A stretch of DNA of 64,000 bases from an uncultured Selenomonadales bacterium. GTDB taxonomy: Bacteria > Bacillota > Negativicutes > Selenomonadales > Selenomonadaceae. Of the stretch, positions 27,878-37,216 are shown in pieces. Location of the stretch: NCBI GenBank assembly GCA_900321035.1, contig ONUH01000006.1, positions 62,001 through 126,000 on the forward strand. Reading direction: 5' to 3'. Position numbers and translations under genes: made by a program. Position 1 is the first letter of the stretch. Each line of letters opens with the position of its first letter. The notes beneath the pieces were generated by a model, which was not told the DNA's origin, searched no databases, and saw only the letters and a program-made list of their open reading frames with translations.

Positions 27878-28491
27878 CAACGATACAGACCCTTTTTATA
27901 AATGTAATGTTCCACTTCGGACGGAACGATATACTTGATCGACCGGCCCGCGGCGACGCGCTCGCGGATATCCGTCGACGAGATCTCCAGCTCCGGCGTA
28001 TTGAGCAGATGAATCTGCCGCACGCCCAAGTCGCCCAGCAGGTTCCGCGTCCGTTCCACGTCGGGACGGCAGCCGGGCCGGGACGCCGCGATAAACGGAC
28101 AGATGGCCAGCAGCTCCTCGATCCGCTCCCAGGTGTGGATCTCCCGGATGACGTCGGTGCCCGCGATAAAGAAGAACTCCGAATCGCCGCCGGTGGCCCG
28201 GAGCAGCGCCCGCACCGTGTCGATGCTGTAGGACGGCCCCTCCCGGCGCATCTCGATGTCCGAGACCTCAAAAGCGGGATTCATGCAGGTCGCCAGCACC
28301 GTCATCATATAACGGTCCTCCGCCGGCGAGATCTTATGGCCCCGCTTGTGCGGCGGCTGCGCGGCGGGAATGAACAGCACCTTTTCCATCTCGTACTCGT
28401 CGCGCACCGCCTCCGCCATCATCAAATGGCCGTTATGGATTGGGTCGAACGTGCCGCCCAAAATGCCGACGCGATGTTTTGTTTCCGCCAT
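27877..28491 (-). CDS. nadD: Nicotinate-nucleotide adenylyltransferase
   Basis: 204 residues. The nucleotidyltransferase motif GGTFDPIHNGHL and the C-terminal ISSTDIRERVAAG are diagnostic of NadD, which makes deamido-NAD from nicotinate mononucleotide and ATP. The PHKRG segment also fits. The ATG at 28491 follows GGGGTGCGAAT; the frame opens six codons earlier without a better site. A 164-bp inverted-repeat element sits just upstream, between nadD and the proA-linked small gene. Confidence 0.95.
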   Translation of the reverse strand: MAETKHRVGILGGTFDPIHNGHLMMAEAVRDEYEMEKVLFIPAAQPPHKRGHKISPAEDRYMMTVLATCMNPAFEVSDIEMRREGPSYSIDTVRALLRATGGDSEFFFIAGTDVIREIHTWERIEELLAICPFIAASRPGCRPDVERTRNLLGDLGVRQIHLLNTPELEISSTDIRERVAAGRSIKYIVPSEVEHYIYKKGLYR

Positions 28492-28507
28492 ATTCGCACC
28501 CCGTTCC

Positions 28508-28671
28508 AAGGAATCACTGAATAAGTCAATTTATGGTCTTGCCGAGGGATTTTTTCGTCAGGCAAGAAAGATGGCGCGAAGGCGTAGCATCGCTACGTCG
28601 AACGACATCTGACGCAGCATGACGGGAAAAGACCCGGCAAGGACGTGAAGGGACTTGTTCAGTGGTTCCTT
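28508..28671. mobile_element. MITE-like 164-bp inverted-repeat element
   Basis: Two arms of about 80 bp are imperfect reverse complements: left end AAGGAATCACTGAATAAGTC, right end (reverse) AAGGAACCACTGAACAAGTC. Inner blocks also match (CTTGCCG.G, TTTT.CCGTCA, and GGCGTAGCATCGCTACG at the centre). It has no ORF. It lies inside the proA-nadD operon and can fold into a long hairpin in the mRNA. The last two bases of the right end are used in the stop codon of the 28670-28819 gene. I see no target duplication that convinces me. Confidence 0.7.
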
Positions 28672-28819
28672 AACTTAACAGACAATACGCCGCCGCCGTC
28701 GCGGCCGCCATCGTCGCCGCGACGATCAGCACGGCCCGCGCCGCGTCGATCATATCGTACCGGTTTTTCGGGTCGCGCCACGCGCTCTGAAAAGACGAGA
28801 TGTAATCTGAAAGGCTCAT
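28670..28819 (-). CDS. 49-residue single-pass membrane protein coupled to proA
   Basis: A short ORF whose ATG overlaps the proA stop (ATGA) and whose upstream sequence has GGGGAAGGACAG. The protein has a polar N-terminus (MSLSDYISSFQSAWRDPK, NRYDMIDAARA) and a single hydrophobic helix near the C-terminus (VLIVAATMAAATAAAYCLL). I do not know a family. Coupling to proA and good GC-rich codon use support that it is real. The stop TAA uses bases of the right end of the neighbouring inverted-repeat element, so the original C-terminus may have been different. Confidence 0.6.
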   Translation of the reverse strand: MSLSDYISSFQSAWRDPKNRYDMIDAARAVLIVAATMAAATAAAYCLLS

Positions 28820-30078
28820 GACCGAATCTGTCCTTCCCCGAAAATCAGATACTTCGTGCTGGTCAGCTCGTTCAGCCCCATGGGGCCGCGGGCATGGAGC
28901 TTCTGCGTGCTGATGCCGATCTCCGCGCCGAAGCCGAACTCAAACCCGTCGGTGAACCGCGTGGACGCGTTCACATAGATCGCCGCCGCGTCCACCTCCC
29001 GCTGGAAGCGTTGGGCGCGGTTCAGGTCGTTCGTCACGATCGTCTCCGAATGGCCCGTATTGTAACGGTTGATATGGGCGATCGCCTCGTCGAGGCTCTT
29101 CACGACCTTCACGGAAAGGATCAGATCGTCGTACTCCGTCGCCCAGTCCTCCTCCGTCGCCGCCGCCATGTCGGGAACGGCCGCCCGCGCCGCCTCGTCG
29201 CCGCGCAGCTCCACGTCCTTTTCCCGCATCGCCTTCGCCATCTTCGGCAGGAACTCCTTCGCGACGCCCTCATGCACCAGGATCGTCTCCATCGCGTTGC
29301 AGACGGCGGGCCGGGACGTCTTCGCGTTCAGCGCGATGCGAAGCGCCATGTCGAGGTCCGCGCCCTCGTCCACAAACGTATGGCAAATGCCCGCGCCGGT
29401 CTCGATCACCGGCACGGCGCTCTCCGTGACCACGCGGCGAATCAGCCCCGCGCCGCCCCGGGGGATAATCACGTCCAGGAGCCCCGTCAGATTCATCATC
29501 ACGCCCACCGCGTCGCGGCTCGCGCTGTCGATGAACTGCAGCGCGCCCTTCGGCATCCCCGCCTTCTCTGCGGCCTCCACCAGGACCCGGCTGACGGCGC
29601 GGTTCGACTGCAGCGCCTCCGAGCCGCCGCGCAAAAGGACGGCGTTCCCCGATTTCAGGCAAAGGGCGGCGGCGTCCGCCGTCACGTTCGGCCGCGCCTC
29701 GTAAATGATGCCGATGACGCCGATGGGCACCTTCACACGGCGGATCTCCAGCCCGTTCGGGCGGATTGTCTCCATCTCGCCCTCGCCGATGGGATCGGGC
29801 AGCATCGCCGTCTGCCGGAGCCCGTCCGCCATGCCGTGTATCCGCTTCTCGTCCAGCATCAGACGGTCGAGCATCGCCCGGGGCGTTCCCTTTTCCCGCG
29901 CCGCAGCCATATCCTCGGCGTTCGCCTCCAATATCTTCGCCGCGTTCTCTTCCAGCGCCTCCGCCATCGCGCGGAGCGCGGCGTCCTTCACCGCCGACGA
30001 CGTCACCGCCAGCCGCCGGGAAGCCTCCTTCGCCGCCCGCGCCTGTTCGCGGACGATTTCTTCTATCGTATTGCTCAT
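28816..30078 (-). CDS. proA: Glutamate-5-semialdehyde dehydrogenase
   Basis: 420 residues, normal length. It reduces γ-glutamyl phosphate to glutamate semialdehyde with NADPH, the second step of proline synthesis. Motifs include PIGVIGIIYEARPNVTADAA, VLLRGGSEA, IPRGGAGLI, the catalytic Cys in TSRPAVCNAMETILV, and the C-terminal HARGPMGLNELTSTKY. GGAGGG precedes the ATG. proB, usually directly upstream, is 15.8 kb away, and proA has its own promoter and a 5' hairpin. Confidence 0.97.
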   Translation of the reverse strand: MSNTIEEIVREQARAAKEASRRLAVTSSAVKDAALRAMAEALEENAAKILEANAEDMAAAREKGTPRAMLDRLMLDEKRIHGMADGLRQTAMLPDPIGEGEMETIRPNGLEIRRVKVPIGVIGIIYEARPNVTADAAALCLKSGNAVLLRGGSEALQSNRAVSRVLVEAAEKAGMPKGALQFIDSASRDAVGVMMNLTGLLDVIIPRGGAGLIRRVVTESAVPVIETGAGICHTFVDEGADLDMALRIALNAKTSRPAVCNAMETILVHEGVAKEFLPKMAKAMREKDVELRGDEAARAAVPDMAAATEEDWATEYDDLILSVKVVKSLDEAIAHINRYNTGHSETIVTNDLNRAQRFQREVDAAAIYVNASTRFTDGFEFGFGAEIGISTQKLHARGPMGLNELTSTKYLIFGEGQIRS

Positions 30079-30099
30079 GCAAAATCCCTCCGAAAACCA

Positions 30100-30130
30100 A
30101 AAAGGAAAACAGCGTCAACTGTTTTCCTTA
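30100..30130 (-). terminator. Hairpin in the proA leader (attenuator or stabiliser)
   Basis: AAGGAAAACAG and CTGTTTTCCTT with a six-base loop; on the minus strand it is followed by TTTTTGGTTTT and then the proA ribosome site. The promoter at 30130-30158 puts the transcription start right at the foot of this hairpin. Confidence 0.6.
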
Positions 30131-30158
30131 TTATTGCACACCGTGCACGCTTCGTCAA
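30130..30158 (-). promoter_or_regulatory. proA: Promoter of proA operon
   Basis: Minus-strand TTGACG (30153-30158), 17 bp, AATAAT (30130-30135). Confidence 0.65.
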
Positions 30159-30198
30159 TTTTTTCGCACGGCGGGCGCGGTTCCCGTTCCCGTCCGAC

Positions 30199-30236
30199 AA
30201 AAATCCCCGTCGGCAGGTACATACCGGCGGGGACTA
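30199..30236 (-). terminator. Terminator of the 30308 gene
   Basis: Minus-strand stem TCCCCGCCGG / CCGACGGGGA followed by TTTTTG, about 70 bp after the stop. Confidence 0.75.
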
Positions 30237-30307
30237 TTTAATAAGGAAGGAAATATGAAATTCAGGGGTAAGGACTTCCTGCTTCCGGAAGCCTGTTCCG
30301 CAGCTTC

Positions 30308-30664
30308 TTACTGGAGCGACGCAGTGCCGTCGTTGTTCAGCGTGACCTGATACGTGGAGAGCAGGTCGATGTTGTACCAAGCGATGCTGCTGCCATCCTC
30401 GAAGATCGCCTGGATATCCCAGTACTGCTGGTTGCCGACGCCGAAAGTGACATGGACGGACGAGCCGTTCGGCAGGATGTCGGAACCGAGGATATCCTCT
30501 TCCCAGCTGTTGGTGCTGGCGGCGCTGACGTTAACCTTGTAGATCGGATAACCGGTGTTGTTCACCAGCGTGAAATCCTGAGCGCCCGCGAAAGCGACGC
30601 TGGACAGCGCCATGACGAAAAGAGCGGCGAGGAAGAACACTTTGAGGGATTTGATTTTCTGCAT
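30308..30664 (-). CDS. Small secreted beta-sandwich-like protein
   Basis: 118 residues. A clear signal peptide (KIKSLKVFFLAALFVMALSS, cleavage after VAFA) is followed by a strand-rich domain: FTLVNNTGYPIYKVNVS, NSWEEDILGSDILP, VHVTFGV, QQYWDIQAIFEDGS. Many outer-membrane and delta-proteobacterial genomes carry such short proteins with LVNNTG and WEEDILG; they are often mislabelled argininosuccinate lyase, with which they share nothing enzymatic. Function unknown; export to the periplasm is inferred. AGGAGGCG precedes the ATG at 30664. Confidence 0.8.
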   Translation of the reverse strand: MQKIKSLKVFFLAALFVMALSSVAFAGAQDFTLVNNTGYPIYKVNVSAASTNSWEEDILGSDILPNGSSVHVTFGVGNQQYWDIQAIFEDGSSIAWYNIDLLSTYQVTLNNDGTASLQ

Positions 30665-30736
30665 TGTAGATACGCCTCCTGAAAAATAATCAAATTTCGA
30701 CCGGATCGACGTGTACCCGTCTCCCAATTCGGAAAA

Positions 30737-30765
30737 AGTATATCATCGTCTGTTTCCAAAATCAA
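30737..30765 (-). promoter_or_regulatory. Promoter of the 30308-30664 gene
   Basis: Minus-strand TTGATT (30760-30765), 17 bp, TATACT (30737-30742). Confidence 0.6.
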
Positions 30766-30767
30766 GA

Positions 30768-30850
30768 TTTAGGGAGTAGACAGTAAATTTATGCCGTGAA
30801 TGAGAAAAAAAAGCTCATTCACGGCATAAATTTACCATTCACTCCCTAAA
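30768..30850. repeat. 83-bp palindrome between divergent genes
   Basis: Inner arms of 22 bp are perfect complements (30783-30804 and 30814-30835); outer arms of 10 bp (TTTAGGGAGT / ACTCCCTAAA) are also perfect; five bases between them do not match. The loop is A-rich. It touches the -35 regions of both divergent promoters. Confidence 0.85.
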
Positions 30851-30852
30851 TA

Positions 30853-30878
30853 TTGACAATCGAAAAAAATGGTATAAT
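30853..30878 (+). promoter_or_regulatory. Probable promoter of the C11 peptidase gene
   Basis: TATAAT (30873-30878) lies 37 bp before the ATG. A perfect TTGACA (30853-30858) is present but only 14 bp away, too short for strong unassisted use, so an activator or altered DNA shape may matter. Confidence 0.45.
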
Positions 30879-30915
30879 CTGAAATGAAGGAATAATGAAA
30901 CTGGAGGCTTCTGCC

Positions 30916-33186
<2,271 letters not shown>

Positions 33187-33295
33187 GCCCTCCCCTCTGG
33201 GGCGTAACGTGCCAGTGGCACGTTACGGGGACCGCCGTCCGTTACCTTGCCCTCCCCTCTGGGGAGGGGGGACCGGCGAAGCCAGTGGGTGAGGT
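33187..33295. repeat. Palindromic repeat copies B1 and B2
   Basis: B1 (33187-33240) is a truncated minus-oriented copy carrying a 25-bp palindromic module at 33203-33227. B2 (33249-33295) is a full minus-oriented copy (CCCTCCCCTCTGGGGAGGGG, then GGCGAAGCC hairpin, GGGTGAGG). Forty bases later copy C starts in the opposite orientation. Confidence 0.85.
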
Positions 33296-33334
33296 CCTTG
33301 CAACGTTGCCTTTGTGTTAGTCGTTACGTTACAA

Positions 33335-33455
33335 CACCTCATCCGTCAGCCCTTCGGGCTGCCACCTCCCTCAGAGAGGGAGGCAGTGTAGCCCGAAACG
33401 AACTCAAGCCCTCCCCTTGAGGGGAGGGTCCCGCCGCAGGCGGGGGGTGAGGTGG
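33335..33455. repeat. Palindromic repeat copies C and D, tail to tail
   Basis: C (33335-33384, CACCTCATCCGTCAGCCC...) and D (33409-33455, ending GGGTGAGGTGG) are inverted to each other with a 24-bp gap. Confidence 0.85.
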
Positions 33456-33491
33456 CTTCGACGTTATGTTCACAATCATTGTTGCGGCAAA

Positions 33492-33536
33492 CACCTCATC
33501 CGGCGCTTCGCGCCACCTTCCCCTCCAGGGGAAGGC
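33492..33536. repeat. Palindromic repeat copy E
   Basis: CACCTCATCCGGCGCTTCGCGCC followed by the CCTTCCCCTCCAGGGGAAGG tail. Head to head with copy D across 36 bp. Confidence 0.85.
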
Positions 33537-33554
33537 TGATGGGAGCGCAGTCCT

Positions 33555-33627
33555 CGAAACACTCCAAAAAATTACAATCAGAAATTCCGAAAATCAGATT
33601 TTCCGAAATTCTGATTTTCTGATTTCC
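33555..33627 (+). repeat. Direct repeat R1 upstream of the first heptosyltransferase
   Basis: Shares AAACACTCCAAAAAA, ATCAG and a 30-bp block containing CAGATTTTCCGAAATTCTGA with 42190-42254. The block is itself palindromic (AATCAGA / TCTGATT). Confidence 0.8.
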
Positions 33628-33682
33628 TTACTAAAAAATTTACACTTGCATGCAGCAGGCATAAGAACCCGGCAAAGGGACG

Positions 33683-34936
33683 GTGAACGAATTGGACGAA
33701 CAAACGACAACGGCAAGCGCCTCTGCGCAGACGGCGCCGAAAAAGAACTACGTCAGCTTCAATCCCGCCCCCGTCTCTCTCGAAACGGAGCTTCCCGGCG
33801 TGAAGCTGGACTTCAACTACGGGGCGCGGGTGCTGATCCCCGAGGGCAATTACCATGTGCGGCTCACCGACCTCAGCACCAGCTCCATCCTCTACGACGC
33901 GGACGTGTCGAACGCGCTCGTCACCAGCACGAAGAAATATTATATCCCCTTCCGCGTGGAAGTCTGGAAAGACGGGGAGCTGAAGCTGACCCACGACCTC
34001 GGCCTGAAAGGCAGGACCGTGCATATCCGTTATCCCGTCGGGACCCTGGGAGACATCCTGGCGTGGTTCCCCTACGCCGAGGAATTCCGAAAGAAGCACG
34101 GCTGCCGCGTCTATTGCTCCATGAGCGAAAAGATCGCCGCGCTGCTCCGCCCCGCCTATCCGAAAATCACCTTCATCAAGCCGGGGACGGAGCCGGAGAA
34201 TTGCTACGCGACCTATTACATGGGCATCTTCTTCCCCGCCGACGACCGTTTCCATCAGCCGACGGACTTCCGCGTCATCGGCCTGCAGCTCAATATCCCG
34301 TACATCCTCGGCCTCGAAGTGACGGAGCGGCGGCCCCTGCTGACGCCGTCGAAGAAGCGGCCGATCAGGGAGCCCTACGTCTGCATCGCGGCGCAGGCCA
34401 CCAGCCAGGCCAAGTATTGGAACAACCCGCAGGGCTGGATCGAGACCGTGGACTTCTTGAAAGCGCTGGGCTACCGGGTGCTCTGCATCGACAAGGAAAA
34501 ATGCCACGGCTTCGGGCGGCACTGGAACACCATCCCTTATGGCGCGGAGGATTTCACCGGCGACCGCCCCTTGCAGGAGCGGGTCGATTTCCTCGGCCAC
34601 GCGGACTTCTTCGTCGGCCTGTCCAGCGGCCTGTCGTGGCTCGCCTGGGGTGCGGGCGTCCCCATCGTGATGATATCCGGCTTCACGCTGCCGCACAACG
34701 AATTCCACACCCCCTACCGCGTCATCAACTTCCACGTCTGCAACGGCTGCTGGACGGACAGCAGCGAGGAATTCGTCCACGCGGATTTCGGCTGGTGCCC
34801 GCGCCATGAGAATACGGAGCGGGAATTCGAATGCACGCGGTTCATCAGCTCCGGGCAGGTCTGCCAGACCATCGCCCGCCTGATGCAGGACTACAATCTC
34901 GACCCGAAAAAAGGCCACCGGAAACAGGGAAAATAG
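33683..34936 (+). CDS. Autotransporter strand-loop-strand O-heptosyltransferase (TibC/BAHT family), copy 1
   Basis: 417 residues. Residues ~45-115 form the family β-rich N-terminal domain (LDFNYGARVLIPEGNYHVRL); the GT domain follows (IRYPVGTLGDILAWFPYAEE, VCIAAQATSQAKYWNNPQGW, FFVGLSSGLSWLAWGAGVP). Four Cys in the C-terminal part, 353, 356, 372 and 384, give C-X2-C-X15-C-X11-C, the iron-binding set of TibC-type heptosyltransferases. These enzymes move heptose from an ADP-heptose donor to Ser in the short loops of AIDA-type autotransporters before secretion. The target is almost certainly the autotransporter at 37217. GTG 33683 is used here; TTG at 33692 is possible, since the AAAGGGA site is close to the GTG. 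Confidence 0.9.
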   Translation: MNELDEQTTTASASAQTAPKKNYVSFNPAPVSLETELPGVKLDFNYGARVLIPEGNYHVRLTDLSTSSILYDADVSNALVTSTKKYYIPFRVEVWKDGELKLTHDLGLKGRTVHIRYPVGTLGDILAWFPYAEEFRKKHGCRVYCSMSEKIAALLRPAYPKITFIKPGTEPENCYATYYMGIFFPADDRFHQPTDFRVIGLQLNIPYILGLEVTERRPLLTPSKKRPIREPYVCIAAQATSQAKYWNNPQGWIETVDFLKALGYRVLCIDKEKCHGFGRHWNTIPYGAEDFTGDRPLQERVDFLGHADFFVGLSSGLSWLAWGAGVPIVMISGFTLPHNEFHTPYRVINFHVCNGCWTDSSEEFVHADFGWCPRHENTEREFECTRFISSGQVCQTIARLMQDYNLDPKKGHRKQGK

Positions 34937-35046
34937 CCTCGCCCTATGAGGGAGGTGGCGCGAAGCGCCGGAGGGAGTATTGGCGCAAACCGAATTTAGC
35001 CTTCCCCTTGAGGGGAAGGGGGACCGCGTCAGCGGTGGATGAGGTG
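34936..35046. repeat. Palindromic repeat copies F (degenerate) and G
   Basis: F (34936-34978) is decayed. G (35000-35046) is complete: CCTTCCCCTTGAGGGGAAGG, hairpin ACCGCGTCAGCGGT, end GGATGAGGTG. The end of G, nine bases before the DUF559 ATG, provides that gene's ribosome site. Confidence 0.85.
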
Positions 35047-35054
35047 TTATATCC

Positions 35055-35414
35055 ATGAACCAAGAACACAATCCAAAACTAAAAACGAATGCGCAAAACT
35101 TACGCAAAAACATGACAAAAGAAGAACGTAAACTATGGTATGACGGTTTGAAGAAACTGCCGATCACCGTCAACCGTCAAAAAGTCTTTGGCAAATACAT
35201 TCTCGACTTTTATTGTGCAAGCGCGAAAATCGCAATCGAATTAGACGGTTCCCAACATTACGAAGAAAAAGGACAGGCTAAGGATGAGGAGCGCGACAGA
35301 TACTTGAATGAGCGTGGAATCACCGTCCTTAGGTATTCCAATCGCGATGTAAATCAGCGATTTAGAACTGTATGCGAGGATATTGAAAGCCACCTCATCC
35401 GTCAGCTTCGCTGA
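35055..35414 (+). CDS. DUF559 (Vsr-like PD-(D/E)XK) nuclease-like protein
   Basis: 119 residues. The family pattern is clear: NAQNLRKNMTKEERKLWY near 12, QKVFGKYILDFYCASAKIAI near 42 with the Asp of the fold, ELDGSQHYEEKGQAKDEERD near 62, and VLRYSNRDVNQ near 91. DUF559 is related to very-short-patch-repair nucleases; cellular roles are not settled. The start has GGATGAGG upstream, inside repeat copy G. The C-terminus HLIRQLR and the stop are encoded by repeat copy H (CACCTCATCCGTCAGCTTCGCTGA). The gene is AT-richer than its neighbours. The unit G-gene-H is bounded by inverted CACCTCATCC ends, which suggests one mobile or co-evolving unit. Confidence 0.85.
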   Translation: MNQEHNPKLKTNAQNLRKNMTKEERKLWYDGLKKLPITVNRQKVFGKYILDFYCASAKIAIELDGSQHYEEKGQAKDEERDRYLNERGITVLRYSNRDVNQRFRTVCEDIESHLIRQLR

Positions 35415-35527
35415 CACCCGTGACAGTCCACTGGACTGTCACGCCTCAAGTGGAAAGCAAGTAACGGACGAACCCAAGCCCTCCCCTTGAGGGGAGGGGG
35501 GACCGCCGCAGGCGGTGGGTGAGGTGG
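35391..35527. repeat. Palindromic repeat copies H and I, tail to tail
   Basis: H (35391-35457) starts CACCTCATCC and carries a 25-bp palindromic module at 35419-35443. I (35479-35527) is the opposite orientation, ending GGTGGGTGAGGTGG. Confidence 0.85.
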
Positions 35528-35570
35528 AAACAGCGTTGCGTTTACGTTTACGTTTATGGCTACGTCTTAA

Positions 35571-35685
35571 CACCTCATCCGGCGCTTCGCGCCACCTTCC
35601 CCTCAAGGGGAAGGCAAATGACGCACTCCCCCAAGCCTTCCCCTTGCGGGACGCAACGAACCCACCTTCCCCAGAGGGGAAGACT
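35571..35685. repeat. Palindromic repeat copy J and degenerate copy K
   Basis: J (35571-35615) is complete; K (about 35634-35685) keeps only tail hairpin pieces (CCTTCCCC, CCCAGAGGGGAAG). With H and I they fill the 325-bp gap before the second heptosyltransferase, where I see no gene. Confidence 0.75.
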
Positions 35686-35739
35686 AATATTCGACGTCAC
35701 GCCTCATAGCGAAGGCAAGTAACCACAGGAGGCAATAGA

Positions 35740-36990
35740 ATGGAAGAAAACAAAACGCCCGAGAAAAAGCCCTATATGACCTTCGACCCGCCGCAGACGC
35801 CGACGCAGGAAACGCCCGTGGAAGGGCTGCGGTTCGACTTCAATGCCGGCCTTCGGGTCTCGGTGCCGGAGGGCAGCTACCGGGTGCGGTTCATCGACCG
35901 GGACGCGGCGCTGACCGTTTACGACGCGAAAGCCTCGGGCGTGATCGCCTCCAGCACGAAGCGGTATTTCGTCAACTTCCGCCTCGAAGTCTATGAGACG
36001 CCGACGGAGGAAGAACAGCGGGCGCGCAAGGACAAGGACGAGCCGCTTCTGGAAGAGAAGCTGATCTTCTCCCACGACTACGACGCGAAGGGAAAGAACG
36101 TACTGATGAAATTCGCCGGCGCGGCCATGGGCGACCTCTTAGCGTGGGTCCCCTACGCCGAGGCCTTCCGCGAAAAGCACGGCTGCGAGCTTTACGCCTG
36201 GATGGACGCGCGGTATATCGAAATATTGCGGGCGGGCTATCCGAAGATCCACTTCCTGTCCCCCGACGACCCGCGGCCCGACAACCTCTACGCGACGTAC
36301 TACGTCGGTCTCTTCGCGCCGTGGGATGACCGCGATCTCCAGCCCACGGACTGGCGCGTGGTCGGGCTTCAGGCCCACGCGGCCTACCTCCTTGGCGTAG
36401 AGCCAAAAGAAACGCCGCCCCGGCTCCTGCCCTCCCCCGGCGCGAAAAAGATTCGCCCGAAGGAGCCTTACGTCTGCATCGCCACGCAGGCCACGGCCCA
36501 GTGCAAATACTGGAACAACGCCCAAGGCTGGATGGATACGGTCGCCTATCTGAAAGAGCTGGGCTATCGCGTGCTCTGCGTGGACCGGGAGCGCGTCACC
36601 GTCAACGGGATTTACGGCAACTCGATTCCCTACGGCACGGAAGACTTCACCGGCGACCGTTCCCTGCAGGAGCGCGTCGATCTGATTTCCGGCGCGGACT
36701 TCTTCATCGGCCTGTCCAGCGGCCTCTCATGGCTGGCGTGGGGCGCGGGCGTCCCCGTCGTGATGATCGTGGGCTTCCTGTCGCCGGGCACGGAATTCTC
36801 CACCCCCTACCGCGTCCAGCAGTTCCACACCTGCCACAGCTGCGGCAACGACCAGCGGAACGAGCATAAATACGAGGACTTCGGCGCCTGTCCCCGCCAC
36901 CGGGGCACCGAACAGGAATTCGAGTGTACCCGATGTATCGCGCCGGACTTCGTGAAGAAAACCATCGACCGCCTGCGGGAAGATAGATAG
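35740..36990 (+). CDS. Autotransporter strand-loop-strand O-heptosyltransferase (TibC/BAHT family), copy 2
   Basis: 416 residues, clear paralogue of the enzyme at 33683 with the same order: LRFDFNAGLRVSVPEGSYRV, MKFAGAAMGDLLAWVPYAEA, VCIATQATAQCKYWNNAQGW, FFIGLSSGLSWLAWGAGVP. The Cys set 365, 368, 384, 396 has exactly the same spacing as copy 1, with an extra Cys399. Two enzymes for one autotransporter could form mixed rings (the family is dodecameric), modify different loops, or use different heptose donors. ATG 35740 has AGGAGG eight bases upstream. Confidence 0.9.
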   Translation: MEENKTPEKKPYMTFDPPQTPTQETPVEGLRFDFNAGLRVSVPEGSYRVRFIDRDAALTVYDAKASGVIASSTKRYFVNFRLEVYETPTEEEQRARKDKDEPLLEEKLIFSHDYDAKGKNVLMKFAGAAMGDLLAWVPYAEAFREKHGCELYAWMDARYIEILRAGYPKIHFLSPDDPRPDNLYATYYVGLFAPWDDRDLQPTDWRVVGLQAHAAYLLGVEPKETPPRLLPSPGAKKIRPKEPYVCIATQATAQCKYWNNAQGWMDTVAYLKELGYRVLCVDRERVTVNGIYGNSIPYGTEDFTGDRSLQERVDLISGADFFIGLSSGLSWLAWGAGVPVVMIVGFLSPGTEFSTPYRVQQFHTCHSCGNDQRNEHKYEDFGACPRHRGTEQEFECTRCIAPDFVKKTIDRLREDR

Positions 36991-37060
36991 CCCTCCCCTT
37001 GAGGGCGTGACAGTCCAATGGACTGTCACGGGGGACCGCCGCAGGCGGTGGGTGAGGTGG
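36991..37060. repeat. Palindromic repeat copy L with 25-bp module
   Basis: Minus-oriented copy starting at the stop codon of the second heptosyltransferase; module at 37006-37030 interrupts the tail hairpin. Confidence 0.85.
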
Positions 37061-37097
37061 CAATAGCGTTGCGCTTATGTTTATCGCTACGTCTTAA

Positions 37098-37148
37098 CAC
37101 CTCATCCGTCGCGCTTCGCGCGCCACCTTCCCCTCAAAGGGGAAGGCA
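37098..37148. repeat. Palindromic repeat copy M
   Basis: CACCTCATCCGTCGCGC... head-to-head with copy L across 37 bp; it ends 68 bp before the autotransporter ATG. Confidence 0.85.
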
Positions 37149-37216
37149 AGATTTCGTGAAATTTAATGGCCGGAGTAATAAATCCACACCACGCGCAAAG
37201 AAAGGAAACCGATACT

